Shown here: positions 32,113 to 39,754 of the stretch, in pieces
Layout: every line of letters starts with the position of its first letter
How positions within the stretch are numbered: position 1 is the stretch's first letter
Assembly: GCA_035685445.1 (NCBI GenBank)
Contig: DASSAK010000022.1
Coordinates: 1-45,380, forward strand
Source of the DNA: DRGT01 sp035685445
GTDB taxonomy: Archaea > Thermoproteota > Nitrososphaeria > Nitrososphaerales > Nitrosopumilaceae
Reading direction: 5' to 3'
Length of the DNA: 45,380 nt
Program-made: the position numbers and the translations under genes
The notes under the pieces: model-generated
What the model was told of the DNA's origin: nothing
Database searches by the model: none
The model's input: only the letters and a program-made list of their open reading frames with translations

Positions 32113-35100
32113 CTAGCTAGCATAATCAGTAAGCAGAGCCTGATCGCCTTTACTTTTTCCAAAAACTAAATCAATTTCATCAGAAAGGTTTTGAATTCGT
32201 CCTTTTTGGTATTTACTCATCTTGTATTTTTTTGAAAGGCGTTTTGCTAGCTTCATATATTTTTCAACGGATGCCCTAGTAATTGTCTGAATTAGTTTGT
32301 TGCCACAAACGCAATGCTGTAATAAAGGAACTCTTCTGTAACTTCTTCCACAAGCTGTACATCTAAAACTTTGCCGCGCATATGCTCTAAGATTACCCAT
32401 AATATCTGGAATTAGATGAGTAGAAATTACATTTGAGATAATTTCGTTTGTATCAACTGCATCAATTAGATCTGCATTTTTAATTTGCATGTCTAATTTA
32501 TCTAACATGGATCCAAGAGTCGAATATGCACTTCGTGATTTAGATGTAGTAAGTGATGATGTAGGGTGAGTATAATGATATCCAAAAAATTGTTCTTTTG
32601 TTTCTAGTCTAGATTTTATAATTTCTACCGACGTTACGTCAGATGCTTTTTGTTCTAACTGAGTAGATTCAAAAAACTCCAATGGAAAATTATTTGTAAC
32701 TTCAAGATTATGAGCTTGTGGTTGTGATTCGTGTGGTAAAACAAGGGGTTGAACAAGTAATGGTGCATCCATTAATCCCCCAATATTGTCAGACAGAAAC
32801 TGTCTTGAAAAATTCAACAAACTGTCCATCAATAACATTATAGAATCTGCATCGCCGTCTGCATCTCGTCGTTTTGCAGAATGCCAGTTTGGGGTTGCAA
32901 AACAAACATGAGTGTTTGTATAACCAATTATTCGTCCAACAATCCCAACAGATGTGTGCGGTGCTAATCCAATAACAAGATGGCCAATTAATTCTTCAAT
33001 GTTTTTTACATTATAGAATGGTGTTCTATCATAAAATTTTTCTAATTCAGTATCAATATATTTACAAACATTAACAAGATATTTTGCGCTTTCAATTGGA
33101 ATGATAACATCTTGCATTCTAAGTTCTATGATTTGATTTGGATCTGAGAGTGTTTTACCATTTTCATCGTGGGTATATCCTAACTCTTTTAATTTTTCAA
33201 TTGATGTTCCAATCCATTTTGGTTTAAAATGAGTTAGTGGAGAGTTTGTTGCATCAAAACGAATTGTGCCGTCTTTAAAAACAGTTAATCCAAAACATTG
33301 TCTTATCAATCCTTTAGAAAGGGGTTCGGCGATTTTTTCTTGATTAATTAGTTCTTTAACTCCTTTGAATGGTTCTTGGGCCCTAATTCCAATTTTTTTT
33401 TGTATTAGTATCAATTTCTTTTTTAAAGGAAATGATTGGTAAGAATGTGTTATTGTGTTTTTTTTGCATTTTTCACAAAATGTTGAATTTAATGATGTCC
33501 TACAAATAGGACAGATGTGAGATATTGTTGTTTTTTCTCCACAGTTTGAACATCTAATTCCAATTGATGGTTCATTACATTTTTTGCAAAGCCTATTGTA
33601 AATTTTTGTATAGAAATTTGATTGGTTTGATGCCTTCAGCAAATCACGTGTTGCACCTCCTTTTTCACCAACTGGAAAAAGTGTATGGATTGGTGGTTTC
33701 ATTTGTCTTGGAGCTGCTTTTTCTGGTCTTCCAATTCTAACGCCAATTGAAGTTGAGAATTTTTTTCGTAAAATTATTCCAGATGTTTTAGAAATATTTT
33801 CTAGAATAGAATATGAGTTGTTATTTTTTATTGGTTCTCTAAAAAGTAAATTAAAGAAAATTTTTGCTTCGTTTTCTTCAAGAACAACATTAGTGTTTTG
33901 CATTATGTGAGGGACTCCAAGTTTTTCTAAAACTGGTTTACATGTTATTGGGTAGTGAATTGATTTTTCTTGAATTTTTGTTGGTAGTAAGATTTCAGAA
34001 AGTTCTTCAGGAGAAATTTGATCCCAGTAGTATAGATATTTTGGATGGAGTGGTATTTTGAATTTTAATGAAATTTCTAATGCTTCATCAAATGTTGGTG
34101 TTTTTTGAAGAAATTGTGTAATGTATTCATCCTGATAATTTTTTTCTTTAATTATTTTTTTTAGTTCTTCAATCCAAAATTCTTCTACATATCCAGACGG
34201 AATTAATTTTGCATTGTTTTCTAAAAAATCACCAAATGAAATTAAGATGTCCCCTAGATGAAGAATTTTTTCAATTTCGTTTTTAATTTTAATTCCGTGT
34301 TCAACGTCTTGTATTTTTACAACATTGCCATTTTTGAGTCTTACAATTGGTGTTTCAATTGAATCAACAAATGATACTGTGGCTCCTTTACTTGGAATAT
34401 TTATTTTAATTTGTGTGCCAACAGCTATTGTATGATTTAAAATCTCAGCAATTACTGGATGAAATCCCACAGCTGAAAACCCCGTATTACATGAACGGCC
34501 ATATCTTAGTCTAAATCCACCAAGTTTGTTTGGCATAGATAAAACTGAACGCCCAGTAATTACCTCTCTCATTCTTTTTGTAGCTGCATCTTCATCATCA
34601 TCGCCTGTTTTAATTGCCCCTTCTAATTCGTTTAACCATTCCCAACCGTCTAAATTGTAAAACTCAATTCGTTTCAAAAGTTTTTTTGAACGTCCAATTA
34701 ATCCATCATTGAGGACACGTAAGGCACCACCCCTAACACGATCAGTTTTGATTCTAGTCATTCCTTTATGGTTTACAACTTCGTATGGATCAGTGTCTAC
34801 TCCATCAAGTTCCACCGGAAGATTAGAAATAACTTTGACAATGTCTTTATCTAAAACATGAAATTGAAAGCTGCTGGCTTCTCTTTCATAGATTCTTAAT
34901 TCTTCAACAAATCTTCCTGTTTCATCATCAAACGAGTTTGCTTGGTATTTTGATAACTCCGCTGTTTTTCTTACATGATCAGCAATTAACATGGTAACAG
35001 CGGATTCTGTTCCGCCTGCTGAGCGCATGGGGCCTGCAATCGAGACAGAAAGATATTCAGAGCCATCTTTGTTTTTCTTAATTTTTACTTCTGAAATTCC

Positions 35101-35496
35101 CTGCAGAGGGGCAATAGTAACGCCTTCTGTAACTATTGCAAGACCCACACGTACTGCAAGATCTAATCTTTCTTCTAAACTGGAATTAGGATGAGTGTAT
35201 TCGCCCAAAGCTATATGTTTTGAAAGGATCAATGCGGAAAGTTCTTTTCCGTGAGTTTTGAGTAGTTTTCTTAAAGGTTCTGAAATATCAATATCATGCA
35301 TTTTAGCAACACGGTCAGCTAAATCAAACGCAATTTTTGGTTCAATTATTCCAGAGGAGTCTACAAGTGATGATTTTGCTTTAGCTGCCTTTTCAAAAAC
35401 ATCATATGTCTCTTTTGCAAGTCCTGAATAGTAACCAACATAATAATCTGGAACTTCAAGATCTTTTATCCTAGAAAAAGCATCGTTTTGAGACAT
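32113..35496 (-). CDS. polC: DNA polymerase D large subunit (DP2)
   Basis: 1127 residues, no intein. N-terminal dimerisation part, the double-psi barrel region (SIAGPMRSAGGTESAVTML; GRSVLSMPNKLGGFRLRYGR), a cluster of CxxC zinc motifs (residues about 630-690) and a C-terminal zinc finger (CTACGRSYRRVPLLQHCVCG). The active-site loop reads DADGDAD at 878-884, where euryarchaeal enzymes usually have NCDGDED; the two catalytic aspartates (here Asp880 and Asp882) are kept. With DP1 (encoded near 42 kb) it is the replicative polymerase. 8-nt gap from the GGGP synthase gene upstream, so an operon. Confidence 0.95.
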   Translation of the reverse strand: MSQNDAFSRIKDLEVPDYYVGYYSGLAKETYDVFEKAAKAKSSLVDSSGIIEPKIAFDLADRVAKMHDIDISEPLRKLLKTHGKELSALILSKHIALGEYTHPNSSLEERLDLAVRVGLAIVTEGVTIAPLQGISEVKIKKNKDGSEYLSVSIAGPMRSAGGTESAVTMLIADHVRKTAELSKYQANSFDDETGRFVEELRIYEREASSFQFHVLDKDIVKVISNLPVELDGVDTDPYEVVNHKGMTRIKTDRVRGGALRVLNDGLIGRSKKLLKRIEFYNLDGWEWLNELEGAIKTGDDDEDAATKRMREVITGRSVLSMPNKLGGFRLRYGRSCNTGFSAVGFHPVIAEILNHTIAVGTQIKINIPSKGATVSFVDSIETPIVRLKNGNVVKIQDVEHGIKIKNEIEKILHLGDILISFGDFLENNAKLIPSGYVEEFWIEELKKIIKEKNYQDEYITQFLQKTPTFDEALEISLKFKIPLHPKYLYYWDQISPEELSEILLPTKIQEKSIHYPITCKPVLEKLGVPHIMQNTNVVLEENEAKIFFNLLFREPIKNNNSYSILENISKTSGIILRKKFSTSIGVRIGRPEKAAPRQMKPPIHTLFPVGEKGGATRDLLKASNQSNFYTKIYNRLCKKCNEPSIGIRCSNCGEKTTISHICPICRTSLNSTFCEKCKKNTITHSYQSFPLKKKLILIQKKIGIRAQEPFKGVKELINQEKIAEPLSKGLIRQCFGLTVFKDGTIRFDATNSPLTHFKPKWIGTSIEKLKELGYTHDENGKTLSDPNQIIELRMQDVIIPIESAKYLVNVCKYIDTELEKFYDRTPFYNVKNIEELIGHLVIGLAPHTSVGIVGRIIGYTNTHVCFATPNWHSAKRRDADGDADSIMLLMDSLLNFSRQFLSDNIGGLMDAPLLVQPLVLPHESQPQAHNLEVTNNFPLEFFESTQLEQKASDVTSVEIIKSRLETKEQFFGYHYTHPTSSLTTSKSRSAYSTLGSMLDKLDMQIKNADLIDAVDTNEIISNVISTHLIPDIMGNLRAYARQSFRCTACGRSYRRVPLLQHCVCGNKLIQTITRASVEKYMKLAKRLSKKYKMSKYQKGRIQNLSDEIDLVFGKSKGDQALLTDYAS

Positions 35497-35504
35497 CGTG
35501 ATAT

Positions 35505-36260
35505 CTATCTCTTGGTGCTTTGAATTGCTTTTGCTATTTGTTCGAGTTTCTTAAAACTTCCACCTTTTTCTAAAAAGGTTCCAATAACTAGGGCATCTGC
35601 ACCAGCTTTTACAATTTCTTTAGCAGTTTTTGCATCCTTGATTCCTCCACCAACAATAAGAAACCCATTGAAAATTTTTCTTACAGTTTTGACCATTTCA
35701 GGTTTTACGCTAGATTTTGCACCAGAACCTGCTTCAAGATAAACAAATCTCATGCCCATATATTGTGCTGCAAGCGAATAAGCTGCAGCAATGTTTGGTT
35801 TATCAAATGGGATCCCCCTTGCCGAACCAAAAAACCAAGCTGAGGTACCTTCTCCTATCACCAGATAGGCGGTAGGCAATGGCTCTAAACCAAATTTCAT
35901 TACTGCCGGCGCACCTAGTGCTTGGGCTTGTGAGATAAAATAAGGATTTTCAGAATTTAAAAGTGAGCTAAATAGAATTGCGTCGGCCCCAGGCACCACG
36001 CCAGTAACATTTCCAGGAAAAAGAATGATCGGAATCTTTACTGATTTTTTTATGTTCTTAACAATTTTGGCCATCTCCATTTGATCTGAGGCGGACGAGC
36101 CACCTACAAATATTGCCGAGGCGCCAATTTTTTCTACCTTCTTTGCTAGGTTTGCTGCCTTTGAGCTATCTGATACCTCAGAATCCACAAGCACAAAAAT
36201 TAAAGCATTTTTTTTCTTTAGTTGTGATTTTAGGTAGGTTTCAACGTGATTACTTGACAT
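35505..36260 (-). CDS. geranylgeranylglyceryl phosphate synthase (group II GGGPS)
   Basis: 251 residues, TIM barrel. LVDSEVSDSSKA, FVGGSS, ILFPGNVTGVVPGADAILF, YLEAGSGAKSSV and LIVGGGIKDAKTAKEI/GADALVIGT are the phosphate- and substrate-binding loops of PcrB/GGGPS group II. It joins geranylgeranyl diphosphate to sn-glycerol 1-phosphate, the first ether bond of archaeal lipids. It heads a two-gene unit with PolD large subunit. The functional link between the two is not obvious. Divergent from the small HTH gene at 36326. Confidence 0.93.
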   Translation of the reverse strand: MSSNHVETYLKSQLKKKNALIFVLVDSEVSDSSKAANLAKKVEKIGASAIFVGGSSASDQMEMAKIVKNIKKSVKIPIILFPGNVTGVVPGADAILFSSLLNSENPYFISQAQALGAPAVMKFGLEPLPTAYLVIGEGTSAWFFGSARGIPFDKPNIAAAYSLAAQYMGMRFVYLEAGSGAKSSVKPEMVKTVRKIFNGFLIVGGGIKDAKTAKEIVKAGADALVIGTFLEKGGSFKKLEQIAKAIQSTKR

Positions 36261-36325
36261 AACTGACTTTTGAAGGGTGCATTTTAAAGTTTAATTAGAA
36301 TTATGGTATACAAAACTGTATAGCT

Positions 36326-36688
36326 TTGTCGGAGTATGATTCTTCTAATTTTAGTAATATTATAAGAAAAATTATCAAAAAATCATTATTTACTGAAAGG
36401 CAAATTGAAATTATTCTAAATCAGCGACATCTGTCTCAGAACAAGTTCAATATTACAAAAGGTGCTTACTATAGACAGGTAAGCCAGGCACGAAACAAAC
36501 TCATGGCGTTGTTTTATTCGATTGTTTTGCTTCGCGGGTTAGGCATCTTGCTTCCCGATGATGTTGATGTGATGTCAAGGTTGTCTGAACAGTTAGCTGT
36601 GATTAAAGACAGTGATGTTTTTCCTGAGAGAGAAGAGCAAGTTTTAGACGTGATTGATAAGTTAATTCGTCAAACCTCCGATATGTGA
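36326..36688 (+). CDS. small helix-turn-helix protein, unknown
   Basis: 120 residues, all-helical. FTERQIEIILNQRHLSQNKF followed by NITKGAYYRQVSQARNKL looks like a sigma-region-4- or TrfB-type helix-turn-helix. A hydrophobic helix (LMALFYSIVLLRGLGILL) and a C-terminal helix (FPEREEQVLDVIDKLIRQ) may serve dimerisation. The start is TTG 36326; AT-rich tttaatta at 36291-36298 would place transcription near 36321. Thaumarchaea have many such orphans. Target unknown. Confidence 0.65.
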   Translation: MSEYDSSNFSNIIRKIIKKSLFTERQIEIILNQRHLSQNKFNITKGAYYRQVSQARNKLMALFYSIVLLRGLGILLPDDVDVMSRLSEQLAVIKDSDVFPEREEQVLDVIDKLIRQTSDM

Positions 36689-36793
36689 TTTTAATTCAAA
36701 GTTGCCGTGATAGTTGATGATGTTTTAGTTAATGTAAAATGTGAAATTATGTTGTTCTAATATGATAAATCACAATTTGTAAAACCAGTTGTG

Positions 36794-37378
36794 ATGTTAG
36801 TAGAGATACCTGATCCCGAAGTAATTTTAGGAATTGTTGTTGCGTTTTTGGTTGGTGTTTTTGTTTTGTATTTATTTAACAAATTAAAACCATATATGAG
36901 ATTCAAACATGTGGGTGATGATCCTGCTACTCTTGAACGTTTAGAGTATTATGAAAGACAGTTAATTGATATGAAAATACGTTTGGATGCCATGGATTTA
37001 GAAGGTTTGAGTACGAAAGTAGTTAATTTAATGCCAGAAGAGGTTGAGGTTAAAGAAAAGCCTTCAAAGAATGTTGAAAAAAGAGTAACCCACGACGTTG
37101 AAGAAAGTAAACCGGTAGAGGCGCCAAGAGCACCAAATATGGGTTACAAAAATGCAACAGAGTATGTATTGAGATTAATCACAGACAAACCAATGACATC
37201 ACGTGACATTCAAATCACATTAGGGCGTAGTAGAGAGCACACATCAAGGTTGATGAAGAAATTGTTTGAGGATGGATATGTCATAAGAGATACCAGTTCT
37301 AAACCATATACTTATTCTATTACAGAAAAAGGAAAAGAGAAATGTAATAAAGTAGCGCCGGCTCCAACAACAGCTTAA
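36794..37378 (+). CDS. membrane-anchored winged-helix protein
   Basis: 194 residues from ATG 36794 (GTG 36791 would add one). One membrane helix at about 10-28 (VILGIVVAFLVGVFVLYLFN), a coiled-coil segment (TLERLEYYERQLIDMKIRLD), a Glu/Lys/Pro linker, then a winged helix near 125-185 (EYVLRLITDKPMTSRDIQIT; GRSREHTSRLMKKLFEDGYV; YSITEKGKEKC). The DNA-binding domain is cytoplasmic and tethered close to the membrane. This is the reverse layout of the protein at the left edge, whose sensor is outside. It could tether DNA or regulate transcription. No partner adjacent. Confidence 0.75.
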   Translation: MLVEIPDPEVILGIVVAFLVGVFVLYLFNKLKPYMRFKHVGDDPATLERLEYYERQLIDMKIRLDAMDLEGLSTKVVNLMPEEVEVKEKPSKNVEKRVTHDVEESKPVEAPRAPNMGYKNATEYVLRLITDKPMTSRDIQITLGRSREHTSRLMKKLFEDGYVIRDTSSKPYTYSITEKGKEKCNKVAPAPTTA

Positions 37379-37454
37379 CAGCGGTTTAATTTAAGATAAT
37401 TTATTAGATTATAAAATCCAATAATTTAATATAATATAGTATTATCATACAAAT

Positions 37455-37616
37455 ATGTCATCAGAAGTTCAAGAAATATTAGTGAAAATTACTCCCGCAG
37501 GCACAATTTCAATACCAAAACAGTTTAGAAAATACATGGATTTACAGAAAGGGGATTATGTTAAGGTCATACTAGAGCATGATTCTATGATAGTAAAAAA
37601 AGCTAGAATTTCTTAG
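37455..37616 (+). CDS. 53-residue AbrB/MazE-type DNA-binding microprotein
   Basis: ATG 37455 to TAG 37614-37616. The sequence runs EILVKITPAGTISIPKQFRK then YMDLQKGDYVKVILEHDSMI. It is one swapped-hairpin AbrB/SpoVT domain: the strand-turn with Gly-x-Ile-x-Ile-Pro-Lys and the LxxGDxV motif are intact. Such domains dimerise and bind DNA as transition-state regulators or antitoxins; no toxin gene is next to it. TATA-like taatataatatag lies about 25-35 bp upstream. Its last 14 nt overlap the 3' end of the convergent winged-helix gene beside the origin. Confidence 0.8.
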   Translation: MSSEVQEILVKITPAGTISIPKQFRKYMDLQKGDYVKVILEHDSMIVKKARIS

Positions 37617-37998
37617 GTTCTTTTTGTGTTAATTTAATGGTTTGATAGGACCATTCACGGCCAGTTTTTGAGCGTTCTACCCTACCTTTTGAGGTAAATC
37701 TCGACAGGTATGTTGAGATAACGCTTAGTTTTATAGGCTCGTCGTATTCATCCTCATATTTTTCAAGTATCTCAGTTGAGGTGAATTTCCCTACTGGGAA
37801 GTGTTTATCTATTATGTTCCAAATCTTAGCTCCCACAGAGTCTAAATTCGGTGCTTCTTGACCTTGCTCAATATTCATCAAATCCATCATTTCGAATATT
37901 TTGAGGACTTTGTCTCTCGTTACATTACCTTCTAGTTTAATATCATATTTTGCTCCATCAGTATCCTCCATATCGATTCGGATTCTCTTCTTAGCCAT
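37603..37998 (-). CDS. winged-helix protein flanking the origin
   Basis: 131 residues. An N-terminal domain of about 45 residues with a beta pattern (RIRIDMEDTDGAKYDIKLEG) and helix (TRDKVLKIFEMMDLMNIEQG) precedes a C-terminal winged helix: AKIWNIIDKHFPVGKFTSTE, ILEKYEDEYDEPIKLSVIST, then FTSKGRVERSKTGREWSYQT. It starts 85 bp from the leftmost ORB-like element, facing away from it. It could be an ordinary regulator or an origin-binding accessory comparable in placement with the Sulfolobus WhiP protein (comparison is inference; I do not claim homology). Confidence 0.7.
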   Translation of the reverse strand: MAKKRIRIDMEDTDGAKYDIKLEGNVTRDKVLKIFEMMDLMNIEQGQEAPNLDSVGAKIWNIIDKHFPVGKFTSTEILEKYEDEYDEPIKLSVISTYLSRFTSKGRVERSKTGREWSYQTIKLTQKEPKKF

Positions 37999-38084
37999 TG
38001 TGGAATTCAGGATCTGGGGTTAACACTTCAAATGATCTAGTGATATTTGTTAACAAGGTTGTATGTTAAGATTGACTGCCTGAG

Positions 38085-38100
38085 TCACGCCTGAGTGGTT
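38085..38100 (+). promoter_or_regulatory. degenerate ORB-like box
   Basis: TCACGCCTGAGTGG matches the left half of the boxes at 38151 and 38213 (TCAYGCYTGGARTGG) but lacks one G and the GGAAA/G-string half. Spacing to the next copy is 66 bp. Confidence 0.4.
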
Positions 38101-38150
38101 TTTTTATATTAACAAATTTTATGGTTTATTTTTCATTGGATTTTGGGTTT

Positions 38151-38180
38151 TCATGCCTGGAATGGAAATGAAGGGGTTAG
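38151..38180 (+). promoter_or_regulatory. ORB-like origin box 1
   Basis: TCATGCCTGGAATGGAAATG followed by AAGGGGTTAG. The TGGAAAYGAAGGGG part is close to the archaeal origin recognition box, including the G-string, which points right toward the AT-rich core. Confidence 0.75.
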
Positions 38181-38212
38181 ATTTTTGTTATTAACATTGT
38201 TAATTCCAATCT

Positions 38213-38242
38213 TCACGCTTGGAGTGGAAATTAGAGGGTTAA
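38213..38242 (+). promoter_or_regulatory. ORB-like origin box 2
   Basis: TCACGCTTGGAGTGGAAATT followed by AGAGGGTTAA. Same orientation as box 1, starting 62 bp later, with the G-string slightly degenerate. Confidence 0.7.
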
Positions 38243-38301
38243 GATTTGGTTGTTTTAATTTTTCCTTAACATTTGGTTAACTAGTTGTTAACAGACCCAA
38301 C

Positions 38302-38327
38302 AACCCACACACCTACATTTCCACTGT
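38302..38327 (-). promoter_or_regulatory. ORB-like origin box 3, inverted
   Basis: On the minus strand AACAGTGGAAATGTAGG then TGTGTGGGTT. It faces boxes 1 and 2 across the AT-rich segment. Confidence 0.6.
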
Positions 38328-38506
38328 TTTGTTTTTTAATTTTTTTTTATTCATAAAACAAAACAACAACAAATAATGATTATTATGAATTTCTTAAAAT
38401 GAGTAGAAACAATGGTGTGTGAGGAAGTAAAAAAAACAGATCGGTGTAAACACAAACGATCCGCATTGTAAAAAAAATTGACAGGATCTATTGAAGTGAT
38501 AAGGGT

Positions 38507-38521
38507 GGATCTTTCAGATCC
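38507..38521. promoter_or_regulatory. inverted repeat just before the orc1/cdc6 start
   Basis: GGATCT-TTC-AGATCC ends 6 nt before the ATG. Another GGATCT lies at 38484-38489. Position suits an operator for autoregulation or a leader hairpin. Confidence 0.45.
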
Positions 38522-38527
38522 TGAAAA

Positions 38528-39742
38528 ATGAGTATAACCATAATAGATCCAATTGATAAATTATTAGAGGCAGCCGTTTCTGGCAAATCAATTATTAAAA
38601 ACCGGACAATATTACATCATACATTCATACCAAACACAGTTTACCACCGTGACTTGGAACAAGAAAAAGTAACCCAATCATTAATTCCAATTCTCAAACA
38701 ATTTAGACCTTCAAACATACTTGTGTATGGAAAACCAGGTACTGGAAAAACCCTCGTTGTAAGAAGAGTATTATCTAAAATTCAAGAAAGAGTAGAAAAA
38801 AGCAATTTTCCAATTAAACTAATCTATACAAACTCTAAAGAAGAGACTACCCTCTATGGGTTGCTTGTTAGTTTTGGAAGACAGTTAGGATTGACAGAAA
38901 AAGAACTCCCAACAACAGGATTATCTATAAGTGAAGTCTTCAAAAGGCTACTTAGAACAATTGACGAAAAATCACTAAATACAGTCTTTGTTATTGATGA
39001 AATTGACTTTCTAGCCCACCTGGTTTCAAAAACAGGAAACGATATTTTGTATCAATTAACACGCTCAAACGAGCGATTAAAAAAAGGCTCTTTAACATTA
39101 ATTGGAATATCAAATGATCTCACCTTTAAAGAAAGGCTTGACCCTAGAGTCATTAGTAGTTTAGGAGAAGAAGAAATTGTATTCACTAATTATACCGTGG
39201 AACAAATCCATAAAATCTTAGAAGATAGAATATCTTCTGCTTTTGTGGAGGGCGCTGTTGAAGGACCTGCCGTAAATCTATGTGCTGCAATGGCTGGTAG
39301 AGAACATGGTGATGCAAGGAGAGCAATAGGGCTGTTACGCGTAGCTGGAGAAATCGCTGAAAGAAAACAAGAAGAAAAAATCACAGAAGAGCACATTCGT
39401 CTAGCATCTCTAAAAATGGAGGAGGATAAAGAGACGGCAGCATTAGAATCTTATCCACTTCATGAAAAACTAATTATCTTAGCTGTTATGAAAGCAGGTG
39501 GTTCATCAACAGGCGAAATCTATTCCGCATACAAGGATCTATGCAAGGCGGTTAGACAGAAGGAACTCACACAGAGACGAGTAACCCAAATGTTAAGTGA
39601 AATTGAATTATCTGGCATCATATCTGGCAGAATAATCCATCAAGGAATTCATGGTAGAACTAAAAAATACAAACTTACCATTTCTCCCGAAACGGTAAAA
39701 GAAACCTTTCAAAAAGACCTAACACTTGAAGATATAGTATAA
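38528..39742 (+). CDS. cdc6: Orc1/Cdc6 origin-binding initiator
   Basis: 404 residues. AAA+ core with Walker A GKPGTGKT (68-75), Walker B FVIDEID (154-160), sensor 1 LIGISNDLTF and sensor 2 GDARRAIGLL. The C-terminal winged helix (KLIILAVMKAGGSSTGEIYS; VTQMLSEIELSGIISGRI) reads ORB DNA. It binds origin boxes, which lie directly upstream here, and loads MCM. The only copy in this window. It converges on the VWA gene, stops 12 nt apart. Confidence 0.96.
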   Translation: MSITIIDPIDKLLEAAVSGKSIIKNRTILHHTFIPNTVYHRDLEQEKVTQSLIPILKQFRPSNILVYGKPGTGKTLVVRRVLSKIQERVEKSNFPIKLIYTNSKEETTLYGLLVSFGRQLGLTEKELPTTGLSISEVFKRLLRTIDEKSLNTVFVIDEIDFLAHLVSKTGNDILYQLTRSNERLKKGSLTLIGISNDLTFKERLDPRVISSLGEEEIVFTNYTVEQIHKILEDRISSAFVEGAVEGPAVNLCAAMAGREHGDARRAIGLLRVAGEIAERKQEEKITEEHIRLASLKMEEDKETAALESYPLHEKLIILAVMKAGGSSTGEIYSAYKDLCKAVRQKELTQRRVTQMLSEIELSGIISGRIIHQGIHGRTKKYKLTISPETVKETFQKDLTLEDIV

Positions 39743-39754
39743 TTTTAGAATAAA

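Larger units (their letters stand above)
38062..38527. other. probable replication origin (oriC)
   Basis: Gene-free region directly upstream of orc1/cdc6. It has two direct ORB-like boxes (38151-38180 and 38213-38242), a weaker left copy (38085-38100) and an inverted box (38302-38327). Between the direct and inverted boxes lies an AT-rich stretch with several GTTAAC/TTAAC words (38243-38300), a candidate unwinding element. A second AT tract is framed by TGTTTTGTTTT (38325-38335) and its complement (38354-38364). Opposed boxes around an AT-rich core next to cdc6 is the known archaeal origin plan. Confidence 0.8.

Noticed and set aside
36710..36760. Possible box C/D sRNA (TGATGATG near 36713)
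   Set aside because: No CTGA D or D' box at the required spacing.
38411..38470. 19-codon frame with Cys/His residues upstream of cdc6
   Set aside because: Too short, lies within the origin region, and the Cys/His spacing fits no finger pattern.
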